Source: Pseudolabrys sp.
GTDB taxonomy: Bacteria > Pseudomonadota > Alphaproteobacteria > Rhizobiales > Xanthobacteraceae
DNA length: 64,000 nucleotides
Reading direction: 5' to 3'
Assembly (NCBI GenBank): GCA_017849615.1
Contig: JAFIGS010000035.1
Coordinates: 1-64,000, forward strand
Shown: piece after piece, positions 45,622-54,540 of the stretch
Numbering within the stretch: the stretch's first letter is position 1
Layout: every line of letters starts with the position of its first letter
Notes under the pieces: model-generated
Told to the model about the DNA's origin: nothing
The model's input: only the letters and a program-made list of their open reading frames with translations
Database searches by the model: none
Program-made: the position numbers and the translations under genes

Positions 45622-46235
45622 ACTATTGACAGAAAGTTCTTTACCAATCGCGCACCGAACTGGTGCGACTTCTCAGGATGGAACTGGGTGCCCATGATCG
45701 AACCTCGTTCGACTCCAGACACGAAATGGCCACCGTAATCTGTCGTGCCGGAAATCACATCGTCACTGGTGGTCACTAGCCGGTACGAGTGGACGAAATA
45801 GTACTCGGAGTCATCCTGCATGTCGGCAAAAAGACGCGACCCTGCCCGCGCTTCCACGGTATTCCATCCGATATGCGGCACCAGAAGCCGCTTGCCATCA
45901 TGTTGGGACGGAAAACGGCTGAAGTGGCCCGGCAACCAGCCAAGGCCCGCTTCCTGCCCCTCGTCGCTGCCTTCAAATAGCAACTGCATTCCGAGACAAA
46001 TCCCCAGAATAGGAATATTATCGTCGATAACTCGGCGCTGAAGCACAGCGTAGAGACCGCGCGAACGCATCGCCTTCATCGCAGAATCGAACGCCCCTAC
46101 CCCAGGCAGGATCAGCTTGTCTGCAACCGCAACCAGCGCCGGATCGGCGCTGACAACGGCCTGATAGCCTACTCGCGTGCAACAATTCGGTACCGAGCCA
46201 AGATTGCCCATGCCAAGATCGACGACGACGATCAT
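45618..46235 (-). CDS. HisH2-like class I glutamine amidotransferase
   Basis: 205-residue glutaminase with the Cys-His-Glu triad: C80 in LGICLGMQL, H186 and E188 in QFHPEKS, and the oxyanion region LPGVGAF at 43-49. It hydrolyses glutamine and passes ammonia to HisF2. No other his genes are present, and the order hisH2-hisF2-wbpG is that of LPS amidine loci. An 8-bp gap separates it from the methyltransferase upstream. Confidence 0.9.
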   Translation of the reverse strand: MIVVVDLGMGNLGSVPNCCTRVGYQAVVSADPALVAVADKLILPGVGAFDSAMKAMRSRGLYAVLQRRVIDDNIPILGICLGMQLLFEGSDEGQEAGLGWLPGHFSRFPSQHDGKRLLVPHIGWNTVEARAGSRLFADMQDDSEYYFVHSYRLVTTSDDVISGTTDYGGHFVSGVERGSIMGTQFHPEKSHQFGARLVKNFLSIV

Positions 46236-46243
46236 ACGAAAAG

Positions 46244-47374
46244 CTAGTCCTGAAATAGTTCGCGCAAGGTCGTGATTCTGATCGTGTCGCCGAAACGATC
46301 GCGGACTTTTGCTTTGATGCGATCAGCAAAAGCCAAGCTCGCGATGAACAGGTGTCTCGGAGGCGACGCGATAAAGTCATCGAAATTCTCGACCGCAGCG
46401 TCGTAGCCGGCAAAGTATTTTTGATGACAACCGGGGTCATCATCAAAGAAACGCAAGCCGCGCCGGCGATCGACGGCAGCAAGATACGGCACGGCACGCA
46501 GCGGAATGTAGACGCCGAGTTCCTCTCCTGCCGTGTCAGACACCTTGCGGAAAGCCGCGATCGACTGATCCACCCGATCCAAGAAACGGCAGTACTTGGC
46601 ATCGTTGGTGGAAGGCGAGGAAGTGATTACGTCGCTCCGTCGCGCCGCGCAAAATAGGACGCCACCGTGTTTGGCACGTTCGATGCGATCCACGGTAAAA
46701 GATGCCGCCTCAACCAATCGACGCAGTGACGACATATCAAAGTAGTTGATATGCTCATGGATCACCATGGACAGATCACCGTACTCGACGCTTTCCGTGC
46801 AATCCGGCACCGCGAAGGCGATCATGCCGTTCGGCAACAGCTGTCGATGATGCGCCTTCAGAAACGCCAGCGGATCGTAGACATGTTCGAGAACGTCATA
46901 GTGAATAACCGCGTCGCAGGAGGATTTAAGTCCGTCATAAGGATAGAAAGCTTCGACGATTGGGATGCCGTGCTCGCGCCCTTTATCTACTGCTACGGGA
47001 CTGGGGTCGACACCATGAACCGAGAACCCCAATTCTCTCAAACGCTGGAGTATGTAACCTCCGCCACAGCCGATCTCGAGCACCCGTCCACCGCTCGGCG
47101 CCGTTCCGGCGATGAATGCAAGAAAATCGCCACCGTAAGACGCCGCCAGCGCATGCCCATCCTGCAGATAACCGACATTTTCAGCCTGGAGATAAGCACG
47201 ATGCAGGGCGTCATCTACGGCAGGATTGTGCTTTTGCACCAATAGACCGAAAGCCGGATTGAAACCGAATTCGAACGGGAGAAAATGCGGAATACTATCG
47301 ACCGAAGCAGAGGGCTCCTTCGACATGCGCCAGTAAAAAGACATCGCATCGAGTTTGATAGGCGGCCGGCTCAT
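46244..47374 (-). CDS. Class I SAM-dependent methyltransferase
   Basis: 376-residue protein. Motif I is VLEIGCGGGYILQRLRELG (about 98-116), then VHGVDPSPVAVDKG, VIHYDVLEHVYDP and LLPNGMIAFAVPD. HEHINYFDMSSLRRLVEAA is a block seen in sugar C-methyltransferases of the TylC3 kind, but the N-terminal zinc-binding domain of those enzymes is absent. A last domain (about 270-376) contains FDDDPGCHQKYFAGY and resembles their C-terminal sugar-binding part. C- or O-methylation cannot be decided. Confidence 0.8.
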   Translation of the reverse strand: MSRPPIKLDAMSFYWRMSKEPSASVDSIPHFLPFEFGFNPAFGLLVQKHNPAVDDALHRAYLQAENVGYLQDGHALAASYGGDFLAFIAGTAPSGGRVLEIGCGGGYILQRLRELGFSVHGVDPSPVAVDKGREHGIPIVEAFYPYDGLKSSCDAVIHYDVLEHVYDPLAFLKAHHRQLLPNGMIAFAVPDCTESVEYGDLSMVIHEHINYFDMSSLRRLVEAASFTVDRIERAKHGGVLFCAARRSDVITSSPSTNDAKYCRFLDRVDQSIAAFRKVSDTAGEELGVYIPLRAVPYLAAVDRRRGLRFFDDDPGCHQKYFAGYDAAVENFDDFIASPPRHLFIASLAFADRIKAKVRDRFGDTIRITTLRELFQD

Positions 47375-47386
47375 GGAACGAATTCC

Positions 47387-48796
47387 TCAGGCAGTCCGCT
47401 CGAACGTGCGGTAGACATGTTTAAGAACATCGCCTTGAAAGAAGAGACCCGGCTCGGCGAGAATGCCAAGCAGGTGCAGGTTCTCGATGTCACAATCCTC
47501 GATTACCTGGCGCAACGCCGACAGCGACTTCATATTGGTTACGCTTGGCAACGGGAAGCCGGAAGCAAGCGTCTCAGCTCGACAGAACTTAATGGTCGCG
47601 CCGCGTGACAGAATGCCGAAGCGCTCGGCCTCGCTCCGAGCCTGAGCTTCGAGGGCCGGTCTGTCTTTCTGTTCATACGTCAGGAACTCAAGACTGACCG
47701 GAAATAAGCCGTTGCGCGGCGCACCGTCGCAATAGGCAGTGAAATTGGTCAGACGGAACGTATCGAAGCCGGGCTCGTAACAGTAGAAGTAGTAGAGCCC
47801 GTCCATCGCCGGCTGACGGTCGAGCAGCATATTGACCACGACCGTGCGCGCGCCGCGCTCGAAAGTAACCGGGGGTAGTTTGCCGGCCACGAGCGGCGCA
47901 AGGAATTGTGGGCCGGCCGACCAGTACAAATCGGTGATGCCTTCCAGTATCGTACGCTCACCTTTGCGTTCGATAGTAGCACCGGTCACACGACGATCAT
48001 CGCGATCGATAGTGACGACCTGCGCCCCGGTCATGATCGCGACGTTACGGCGCGCAAGCCGGGCCTTGAGTGCATCAATAACGTGGTGAATGCCGTAGTT
48101 CTTCGGATAGTACGTCCTGAGCGAGGGCACAAACTCGGCCGGCAGGCGTCGCTGTTCCGGATAAGCGACCCGGCCGCGTAGATAGGCAGAGCGCATCAAC
48201 TCAAGCGTGAGCGGCTCGCTAAACATCACGACACGGCCGAGGGCTGTTAGACGCAGCGCGAGCGGATCGAGATCTTCGGGATCGCGACGATAGAGCTTCT
48301 GTAAGACTGGCCGGATTAGGTTTTCGGCAATCGCCGCGCCGTATTTGGCCCTCGCCACATCGGCAGCGGACGTGGCGACGGCCGGCTCCGGAGCTAAATT
48401 GGACGCCGCATCGAGGAACCCGGTCACACATTCTTGTCGAAGTGTTGCCGGCAGCGTGCGTAGGTCGATATAGGGACTGTTGGTCTGTAGTCGGCCCCGG
48501 AAAAAGATGCCTGCGACGTCGCGCGCATTGCCCTTGGATATCTGCCACTCAGCGTCTGGTAGAAGTCCCGCGATTCGTTCGTCAAGCCCCGTAAGGCCCG
48601 TGTCGTAGACGTTATGCATGCCGTAGTCGAACCGACCGTGCTCACCGTAATCGAAGGCTCGCAGCAGGCCGCCGACCTCCGATTCGCGCTCAACAAGAAC
48701 GATACGCGTGCGAGAATCGCGCTCCGAAAGCATTAGAGCACCGAACAGGCCGGCGATGCCGCCGCCAACGAACAACGCCGTCTTGCCTTCAGCCAC
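47387..48796 (-). CDS. FAD-dependent oxidoreductase (amine oxidase/protoporphyrinogen oxidase-like)
   Basis: 469-residue flavoprotein. FVGGGIAGLFGALML (9-23) is the dinucleotide-binding fold, followed by the acidic end of strand 2 in VERESEVGGLLRAF. NYGIHHVIDALKARL and VTIDRDD form the middle, and HLLGILAEPGLFFQGDV the C-terminal FAD block. Similar proteins occur in glycan loci, some near UDP-galactopyranose mutase, but the mutase-specific motifs are not evident. Substrate unknown. Confidence 0.75.
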   Translation of the reverse strand: MAEGKTALFVGGGIAGLFGALMLSERDSRTRIVLVERESEVGGLLRAFDYGEHGRFDYGMHNVYDTGLTGLDERIAGLLPDAEWQISKGNARDVAGIFFRGRLQTNSPYIDLRTLPATLRQECVTGFLDAASNLAPEPAVATSAADVARAKYGAAIAENLIRPVLQKLYRRDPEDLDPLALRLTALGRVVMFSEPLTLELMRSAYLRGRVAYPEQRRLPAEFVPSLRTYYPKNYGIHHVIDALKARLARRNVAIMTGAQVVTIDRDDRRVTGATIERKGERTILEGITDLYWSAGPQFLAPLVAGKLPPVTFERGARTVVVNMLLDRQPAMDGLYYFYCYEPGFDTFRLTNFTAYCDGAPRNGLFPVSLEFLTYEQKDRPALEAQARSEAERFGILSRGATIKFCRAETLASGFPLPSVTNMKSLSALRQVIEDCDIENLHLLGILAEPGLFFQGDVLKHVYRTFERTA

Positions 48797-48800
48797 GCGC

Positions 48801-49838
48801 CTACTCCCCGTTATTCAACGCGCCGAATGGAACGACGTAAGTAAACGGATAGTCCCGCAACAGATCGTTCTGATGACTTGCCAGTACACTGCGGTCGGAC
48901 ACGCGGACGTAATATGTGTATGGTTTATCTTCCGTGCCCCACCGGCTCTTGAATTGGTAGACGCCCTGCTGGGTAGACCACGTACCGCCCCAGTTCCAGT
49001 ATCGGCAGCCGCGTTGCGCCGCCTTCATCATCGCCCGATGGACGAGAAGACTAAGCGCTTGACTGCTACGCGCCTCGGCACGTACAACCGGCGTATAGTA
49101 TTCCGCCACACCATTGAAATAAAAGACGAGGATCGCCGCCGCGCGAACTCCATCGACCTCCGCTATGAAGAGATCGAAATCGTCTCCAGCGCGGAAGCGT
49201 TTCGGCACCAAATCGAAGAAGGCGTCCGGCTTGGCGATCCCACCAAGCGCGCTCATGTTCTCACGATGGACTTCGTGCAGAAAATCGAAAGCAACATTGT
49301 CGATGAATACACGCGAGACCGTCTTGATTGCCTTGCGGATCATGTTGCGCGTCTTTTGATGGTACATCGCCATCAGCACATCGTTTAGCGTCGTTTCATC
49401 AAACGTCGCCACAGGTAGCGGCGTGAACTGGCCGATGCGGCTATCGGTCAGATCGTAGTCCAGCGCGTCGTAATCGACGTCATCCAACGGGTTTGCAATC
49501 AAAGTTGCGGCGGCAACACCCGGCCGTTTCGCTGCCAAGTTGAAATCGTCGACCAAGGCAGCTTTCGCTTCAACGGTGTCGGCAAGCACGCCGCCGTTGC
49601 TGCCGAAGAAGGGCAAGGAATTTAGCACTGCACCTTTCGGCCCATCCGTCGCCGTAATCGGTAGCACGCCGACCACGGCCTGCCGTTCGTCAATCGCCAT
49701 GCGATACAACGGCCGCACGCCAAGCAACTCAACGAGGAAATCCCTGAATTTAAGGCCATGGTAGAGCAAGGCGCCTCTGTGCGTCGCGACGTAGTTGCCG
49801 TACGCGCTATCGTCTGCATCGATGACGGTTAGTCTCAT
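48801..49838 (-). CDS. FemAB/GNAT-like acyl- or aminoacyltransferase
   Basis: 345-residue protein with a double GNAT layout of the FemAB/GNAT_acetyltransf_6 type. MYHQKTRNMIRKA in the middle is the conserved basic block, AEVDGVRAAAILVFYF and SSQALSLLVHRAMMKAA the core strand-helix, and YWNWGGTW-STQQGVYQFKSRWG the C-terminal signature. Such enzymes attach an amino acid or acyl group to glycans or lipids. Here it may acylate the amino sugar of the repeat unit. Confidence 0.75.
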   Translation of the reverse strand: MRLTVIDADDSAYGNYVATHRGALLYHGLKFRDFLVELLGVRPLYRMAIDERQAVVGVLPITATDGPKGAVLNSLPFFGSNGGVLADTVEAKAALVDDFNLAAKRPGVAAATLIANPLDDVDYDALDYDLTDSRIGQFTPLPVATFDETTLNDVLMAMYHQKTRNMIRKAIKTVSRVFIDNVAFDFLHEVHRENMSALGGIAKPDAFFDLVPKRFRAGDDFDLFIAEVDGVRAAAILVFYFNGVAEYYTPVVRAEARSSQALSLLVHRAMMKAAQRGCRYWNWGGTWSTQQGVYQFKSRWGTEDKPYTYYVRVSDRSVLASHQNDLLRDYPFTYVVPFGALNNGE

Positions 49839-49839
49839 G

Positions 49840-50475
49840 CTAGCCGGTAACGACGTCGTCTTTGAAAACCGTCAACGCGTATTCGTAAGGCAGATAGCTG
49901 TGATCGACGATCACACGGCGACTCAATTCGTGACGCGCGAATTGGTAAATTTCGTTGACGTTCTGGTGATACGAATTGGTCGCCTGATAGTCCACGTCGT
50001 CCGTCATGAAGTCGACTGCGATGCTTCGCTTGGCCCGCGCGAACAGGCCGCGGAGAGAGGACCGCACAATCGCCTTGTGATCATCGAGCGAACAATCGTA
50101 ACGAAAATTGAACACTCCGGACATCACGACATAATCGTAGTCCTCAACGATGTCCTGAACACTCTCGACAAGCAGGAAGCGTGCATCGGGGTATCTTGTA
50201 CGGCCCGACTGCACAAACTCCGGCGTGATATCGGCTGCATTATAGTGAACATTGGGAAACCTCTCACCCAAATACGGTTTGAGATCAGCAAGTCCACAGC
50301 CGTAATCCAGCACCGAAAAACCGCCCCTGCGATCGAAAAACCGTGTCAGCGCGGCAAATCGAAGCGGCTGACGCCCTTTCGGCCACATGACCGCGGCTGG
50401 CGTTTCGCCATGCTCACGGAACGCGGCCTGATATGCCTCGATCGCCCCTCGGAATACGGCTTTAGCCAATGCCAA
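49840..50475 (-). CDS. Class I SAM-dependent methyltransferase
   Basis: 211-residue protein. Motif I is VLDYGCGLADLKPYL (about 55-69), AADITPEFV follows, then DYVVMSGVFNFRYD. The C-terminal NSYHQNVNEIYQFARHELS is not shared with the other methyltransferases of the locus. The start is TTG 50475, overlapping the AsnB3 stop by 14 bp, with a second TTG two codons later as the alternative. Confidence 0.78.
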   Translation of the reverse strand: MALAKAVFRGAIEAYQAAFREHGETPAAVMWPKGRQPLRFAALTRFFDRRGGFSVLDYGCGLADLKPYLGERFPNVHYNAADITPEFVQSGRTRYPDARFLLVESVQDIVEDYDYVVMSGVFNFRYDCSLDDHKAIVRSSLRGLFARAKRSIAVDFMTDDVDYQATNSYHQNVNEIYQFARHELSRRVIVDHSYLPYEYALTVFKDDVVTG

Positions 50476-52360
50476 CGGACCTACTGTTTTCAGTGAGAAA
50501 CGTCCGGCACCAGTTCTCGAGGCTCAGGAGCGACCAGATGAACAGGCGGCGGTTTTCCCGTCCTTCGAGATGATCCGATACCAGGGCGTGGACGACCTTG
50601 GGATCGAAGAAGGCGAAGATCGCCGCGTCGTTGCCCATCAAGGTCGAACGCACATAGTCGATGCTTTCACCGCGGAACCAGCTCGCGTCCGGCGCCGAGA
50701 AGCCCTTCTTCTCGCCACCGGCGACCGACGCTGGCACGTAGCGTTCCATAACCTTGCGCATCAGGAGCTTGCCGTCGCGCGTCTTCTGAAAGAACTGCCG
50801 TGCCTTGTCGGGATCGTTCTCGTTGATCCGAACGACCTCGTTAAGATTGCCGAGCTTCATCGCGACCGGCAACCGCATCGAGAAATCGACGAGATCGTTA
50901 TCGAGGAACGGCACGCGAGTTTCAAGGCCGTGGGCCATGCTGAGTTTGTCCTCGACGACCAGAAGGCCGTGCAGGAACGTCTTGGCCTCGAAGTACAGCG
51001 AGTGGTTGACGTAATCCTCGGGCCGCGACAGTTCGGAGGCGTGGCGCCTGAAGACGTCGCGGAAAATGTCGCGCGTCCACACATGCTTGACGTCGTTCCA
51101 TATCGGCGCAAACAGCGCCTTGATCTCAGTATTGGGCAGCAGCCGCTGCCAGAACGAATAATAGCGATCGATGTAGTGCTCGAAGTCGTCGTTGACGACG
51201 GCGCGGTAGTAACGCCACGGATAGCCGCCGAGTAGTTCGTCGCCGCCGACGCCGGACAGAACGACAGGCCCGAACTTGCTGGCAAGCTGCGCCGCGTAGA
51301 AGTTTGGATAGCTCTGGCCAACGCGCGGCTCTTCTATATGCCAGGCCATGCGCGGCAGCGCTCGTTCCATGTCGCCGGCCTTGAGCACCATCTCGTAATG
51401 CTCCGTCTTGAACAAATAGGACATGTGCTCGGCGGCATCGCGCTCGTCCATGCTCAATTCTAGGCCAGATGCCGAGTGCAGATCGAAGCCAACCGTAAAG
51501 CTGCGGATGTTGGCGATCTGCCGCGCTGCCAGCGCCGATACCGCGCCGGAATCGATGCCACCACTCAGATAGGAGCCTACCGGCACATCCGAGATCAGGT
51601 TGCGGGTGACGGCCCGCGAGAACAGGCGGTCCAGCTCTTCGGCATATTCCTCGACCGGAAGCGCGCGTTCCGGCTCGTCGAACTTGAAATCCCAATAGGC
51701 CTCAATATGCGACGCGCCGGTCGCCGCCTTGACCTTCATATAGCAACCGGCCGGCAGCAGGCGCACGTCCTTGAACAAGGTACGGTCGGTGAAAAAGTTC
51801 TGGAATGTCATGTATTCCAGCAGCGCTTCGGGATCCGGCTCGGTCCTGGCAGCCGGATGCGCCAGCAGCGCTTTGATCTCCGAGCCGAACAGCAAAACGC
51901 CGTTCCTGCGCAAATAGTAGAGCGGTTTGATACCGTAGCGGTCACGGACCAGAACCAGTTCGCGGGTCTTCCGGTCCCAGATGGCGAAGGCAAACATGCC
52001 GTTGAAGCGCTCGAGCGCCTCTGCACCCCATTCCGCCCAGGCGTTGAGCAGCACTTCGGTGTCCGAACGCGAGCGGAACACTCGTCCCCTCGCCTCAAGC
52101 TCACCGCGCAATTCCTGGAAGTTGTAGAGCTCGCCGTTGTAAGTGATGACATAGCGATCGTCGGCGGTCGCCATCGGTTGGCTGGCCGCGTCCGAGAGAT
52201 CGATGATCGACAGGCGGCGATGACCGAGCCCGACACCTCGATCGAAAAAGACGCCCTCGCCGTCAGGGCCGCGATGGGCGACCGCCGCCATCATATCACG
52301 CACCAGCGCCGGCGCGACTGGCTCGCCGGAGAAATTCAGCACGCCAACGATTCCGCACAT
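50462..52360 (-). CDS. AsnB-type glutamine-dependent amidotransferase 3
   Basis: 632-residue protein with Cys2 (MCGIVG), HRGPDG at 29-34, YNGELYNF near 74-81 and SGGIDSG at 266-272 in the synthetase domain; the last Gly replaces the usual Ser/Ala of SGGxDS[SA]. Both half-reactions look intact. It is flanked by methyltransferases on both sides, as AsnB1 is on one side. Uronic-acid amidation is the most likely role, by analogy to WbpS-type proteins. Confidence 0.85.
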   Translation of the reverse strand: MCGIVGVLNFSGEPVAPALVRDMMAAVAHRGPDGEGVFFDRGVGLGHRRLSIIDLSDAASQPMATADDRYVITYNGELYNFQELRGELEARGRVFRSRSDTEVLLNAWAEWGAEALERFNGMFAFAIWDRKTRELVLVRDRYGIKPLYYLRRNGVLLFGSEIKALLAHPAARTEPDPEALLEYMTFQNFFTDRTLFKDVRLLPAGCYMKVKAATGASHIEAYWDFKFDEPERALPVEEYAEELDRLFSRAVTRNLISDVPVGSYLSGGIDSGAVSALAARQIANIRSFTVGFDLHSASGLELSMDERDAAEHMSYLFKTEHYEMVLKAGDMERALPRMAWHIEEPRVGQSYPNFYAAQLASKFGPVVLSGVGGDELLGGYPWRYYRAVVNDDFEHYIDRYYSFWQRLLPNTEIKALFAPIWNDVKHVWTRDIFRDVFRRHASELSRPEDYVNHSLYFEAKTFLHGLLVVEDKLSMAHGLETRVPFLDNDLVDFSMRLPVAMKLGNLNEVVRINENDPDKARQFFQKTRDGKLLMRKVMERYVPASVAGGEKKGFSAPDASWFRGESIDYVRSTLMGNDAAIFAFFDPKVVHALVSDHLEGRENRRLFIWSLLSLENWCRTFLTENSRSVGIG

Positions 52361-52363
52361 AAT

Positions 52364-53416
52364 CTAATTCGAGACTGTCTTGCGCGCGATGACGGTGATG
52401 CCAGATTCCTGTACGTGCTCACGTTCGACCGATAGGCCCGCGGCCGTGCACCAGTCACGGACTTCCTCCGGAGTCTGCCTATGCGAGTTCACCGGCGCGT
52501 ACCAATCAAGGTTGATATGGTTGAGCTCGTCCTCGTTCCACTTCTCGTGATGAAAAGCTTTAAAAATGTGCCAGTAGAAAAAACGCTGCAAATCGATCCT
52601 ACCTGCCGGAATATCGAGAACATTGATTGCTTCAGGAACGTCGATTTCGATCTTTAGATCACCAAGATACTTTCCAAATCTCGTCAGCGGCAGCATTGCG
52701 CGCCACGATTCTTCTTGCGTCATAGTCTGCAATTTGGCGCGCACATAATCGTCGGTGAACTCGCGGATCGGCCCCTTCTTCTTATACACATAGAACATGA
52801 AGCGACCGCCCTGTTTCAGCTTTCGGGCAAGGGCAAGAATTGCGCTTCGCGTTGAATCCGTGTGATGCAAAACCCCCTGCGAATAGATCACATCGACGCT
52901 TGCGTCGGGAACGGGCACCTCGAGCAGACTCGTCTGCAAAAAAACTGCGTCTTCAATGCCTTGCCCCGCAAAGCGACGGGCCGCCGCTTCCACCGCAGTT
53001 GATATATCAACGCCTAGGTAGCGCACGTCGTTGAGTTTCCTTCCAAATAGACCAAGTGCGGAAATCCCTGCGCCGCAACCTGCTTCGAGGAGGACTGGGC
53101 GCTCGCCGTAATCGGCCCACCACGGCTCATTCGCCACGTCGCCATACATCTGACGGTACCAGTCTCCCATCAACGCTAGGTCTTCGTCTTGCTGGAAGCG
53201 ATCCTGGCCGCTCCAGATGAAAGCGAAGGCATCCTTTGTCTGCGCTTGTGTAACGGAGAGGAGTTGTTCGGCTCGCAGAATACCTTCGCGCATGACCAAA
53301 CGTTGGCCGGCAACTTCGATTGCGGCGCCGTCAACGCATGGCAGCGTTGCGCCCATTAGGCGGTTAAGCCAGTCGGGCAAGCATGGCTTAGAGCTGGCGA
53401 ATGGCTTCGACGACAT
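52364..53416 (-). CDS. Class I SAM-dependent methyltransferase with N-terminal extension
   Basis: 350 residues. A 110-residue N-terminal part (Trm112-like beginning: LMGATLPCVDGAAIEV) precedes motif I VLLEAGCGAGISALGLF and GVDISTAVEAAA, then YSQGVLHHTDSTRSAIL and LKQGGRFMFYVYK. The C-terminal part INLDWYAPVNSHRQTPEEV resembles that of radical-free sugar O-methyltransferases in other glycan loci. It overlaps the upstream aminotransferase by 29 bp. Confidence 0.8.
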   Translation of the reverse strand: MSSKPFASSKPCLPDWLNRLMGATLPCVDGAAIEVAGQRLVMREGILRAEQLLSVTQAQTKDAFAFIWSGQDRFQQDEDLALMGDWYRQMYGDVANEPWWADYGERPVLLEAGCGAGISALGLFGRKLNDVRYLGVDISTAVEAAARRFAGQGIEDAVFLQTSLLEVPVPDASVDVIYSQGVLHHTDSTRSAILALARKLKQGGRFMFYVYKKKGPIREFTDDYVRAKLQTMTQEESWRAMLPLTRFGKYLGDLKIEIDVPEAINVLDIPAGRIDLQRFFYWHIFKAFHHEKWNEDELNHINLDWYAPVNSHRQTPEEVRDWCTAAGLSVEREHVQESGITVIARKTVSN

Positions 53417-54530
53417 ACTTGTAATCGTCCTCTGTCATGCGGTTATGCAGAGGGATCGCCATGGTGTGGCGATCGCAATCGCGCGAGGCCGGGAGCGCAT
53501 CAGCCGAAATGCCGTAAGTGTTGCGGTAATAACCAAGCATATGAACGGCGTGCGTGCCCGGCCGGGTCGAAATGCCCCGCTCCTGCAGGAACGCCATGAT
53601 GTCGTTGCGCGGCCGCGGCGCCTTTGCCGGATCAACGTAGGTGACGAAAGCCTGCCATGCGTGACGGCCTTGATTGGGTTCGGCCGGAAGCTTGAGCCAG
53701 GCAAGGTCCGACAATTCCCGGCGATAATAGCCGGCCCAATGCGATCGCTCGTCGATAAAGCGGTCGAGCTTGCCGAGCTGCACCACACCGACGGCTCCCT
53801 GCAGGTCGGTCATACGGTAGTTGAAGCCAACGACATCGAAGTCCGGCAGCAGATAAGGCTGCGGTCCGTTGTGACGTTCTTCTTCCGAGACAGAGGCGCC
53901 GTGGTTGCGAAGAATTCGGATGCACTCGGCGAGGGCGGCATCGCTGGTCGTCACCATGCCGCCCTCCCCCGTCGTTACCGACTTGCGTGGATGAAACGAA
54001 AATACGCCGACCGTGCCGAGGCTACCGGCCGGGTGATCGCCCAACGCACCGCCGGCCGCGCAGGCGGCGTCTTCGACAATTGCCACCGATGCGGGCAGCG
54101 CGGCGCGCAAGGTATCGATATCGGCGCAAAGCCCGAAAAGATGCACGGCGATCACCGCCTTGGTCTTCGGCGTCACGCGGCGCGCGACATCGGCGATATC
54201 CAGATTGAACGTCGTGCGATCGACGTCGGCAAGCACCGGCGTGCCGCCGCAATACAGAACGCAATTCGCGGTCGCCACCCAGGTAAACGAGGGAACAATG
54301 ACCTCATCGCCCGGTCCGATGCCGAGCGCGACCATCGCCAGATGCAGGCCGGTGGTCGCCGAACTGACTGCAATGGCATGTTGCACCTGATGGCGCGTCG
54401 CGAAGGCCTTTTCAAAGGCAGTCACGTTCGGACCGTGCGTCAGCCAGCCGCTTTCGAGCGGCCCGCGCAAGGCTAGCCACTCTTCTTCGCCGGTGCTGGG
54501 CTGCGATATCTGAATCCGACGCATGGTCAT
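53388..54530 (-). CDS. DegT/DnrJ/EryC1/StrS-family sugar aminotransferase
   Basis: 380-residue PLP enzyme. The N-terminal GPLESGWLTHGPNVTAFE, SSATTGLHLAMVALGIGPGD, VIVPSFTWVATAN and the PLP lysine in FSFHPRKSVTTGEGG place it with VioA/PseC/ArnB-type enzymes that aminate keto sugars using glutamate. Its partner is probably the SDR at 54541. The start used is ATG 54530, just after the upstream stop. It differs from the WbpE-like enzyme at 55549, so the locus makes two amino positions or two amino sugars. Confidence 0.88.
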   Translation of the reverse strand: MTMRRIQISQPSTGEEEWLALRGPLESGWLTHGPNVTAFEKAFATRHQVQHAIAVSSATTGLHLAMVALGIGPGDEVIVPSFTWVATANCVLYCGGTPVLADVDRTTFNLDIADVARRVTPKTKAVIAVHLFGLCADIDTLRAALPASVAIVEDAACAAGGALGDHPAGSLGTVGVFSFHPRKSVTTGEGGMVTTSDAALAECIRILRNHGASVSEEERHNGPQPYLLPDFDVVGFNYRMTDLQGAVGVVQLGKLDRFIDERSHWAGYYRRELSDLAWLKLPAEPNQGRHAWQAFVTYVDPAKAPRPRNDIMAFLQERGISTRPGTHAVHMLGYYRNTYGISADALPASRDCDRHTMAIPLHNRMTEDDYKYVVEAIRQL

Positions 54531-54540
54531 TTCGCGGAAC

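Noticed and set aside
44821-46235. Histidine biosynthesis genes hisH-hisF
   Set aside because: No other his genes are near, the HisF catalytic Asp is lost, and coupling to a WbpG-like gene shows a glycan role.
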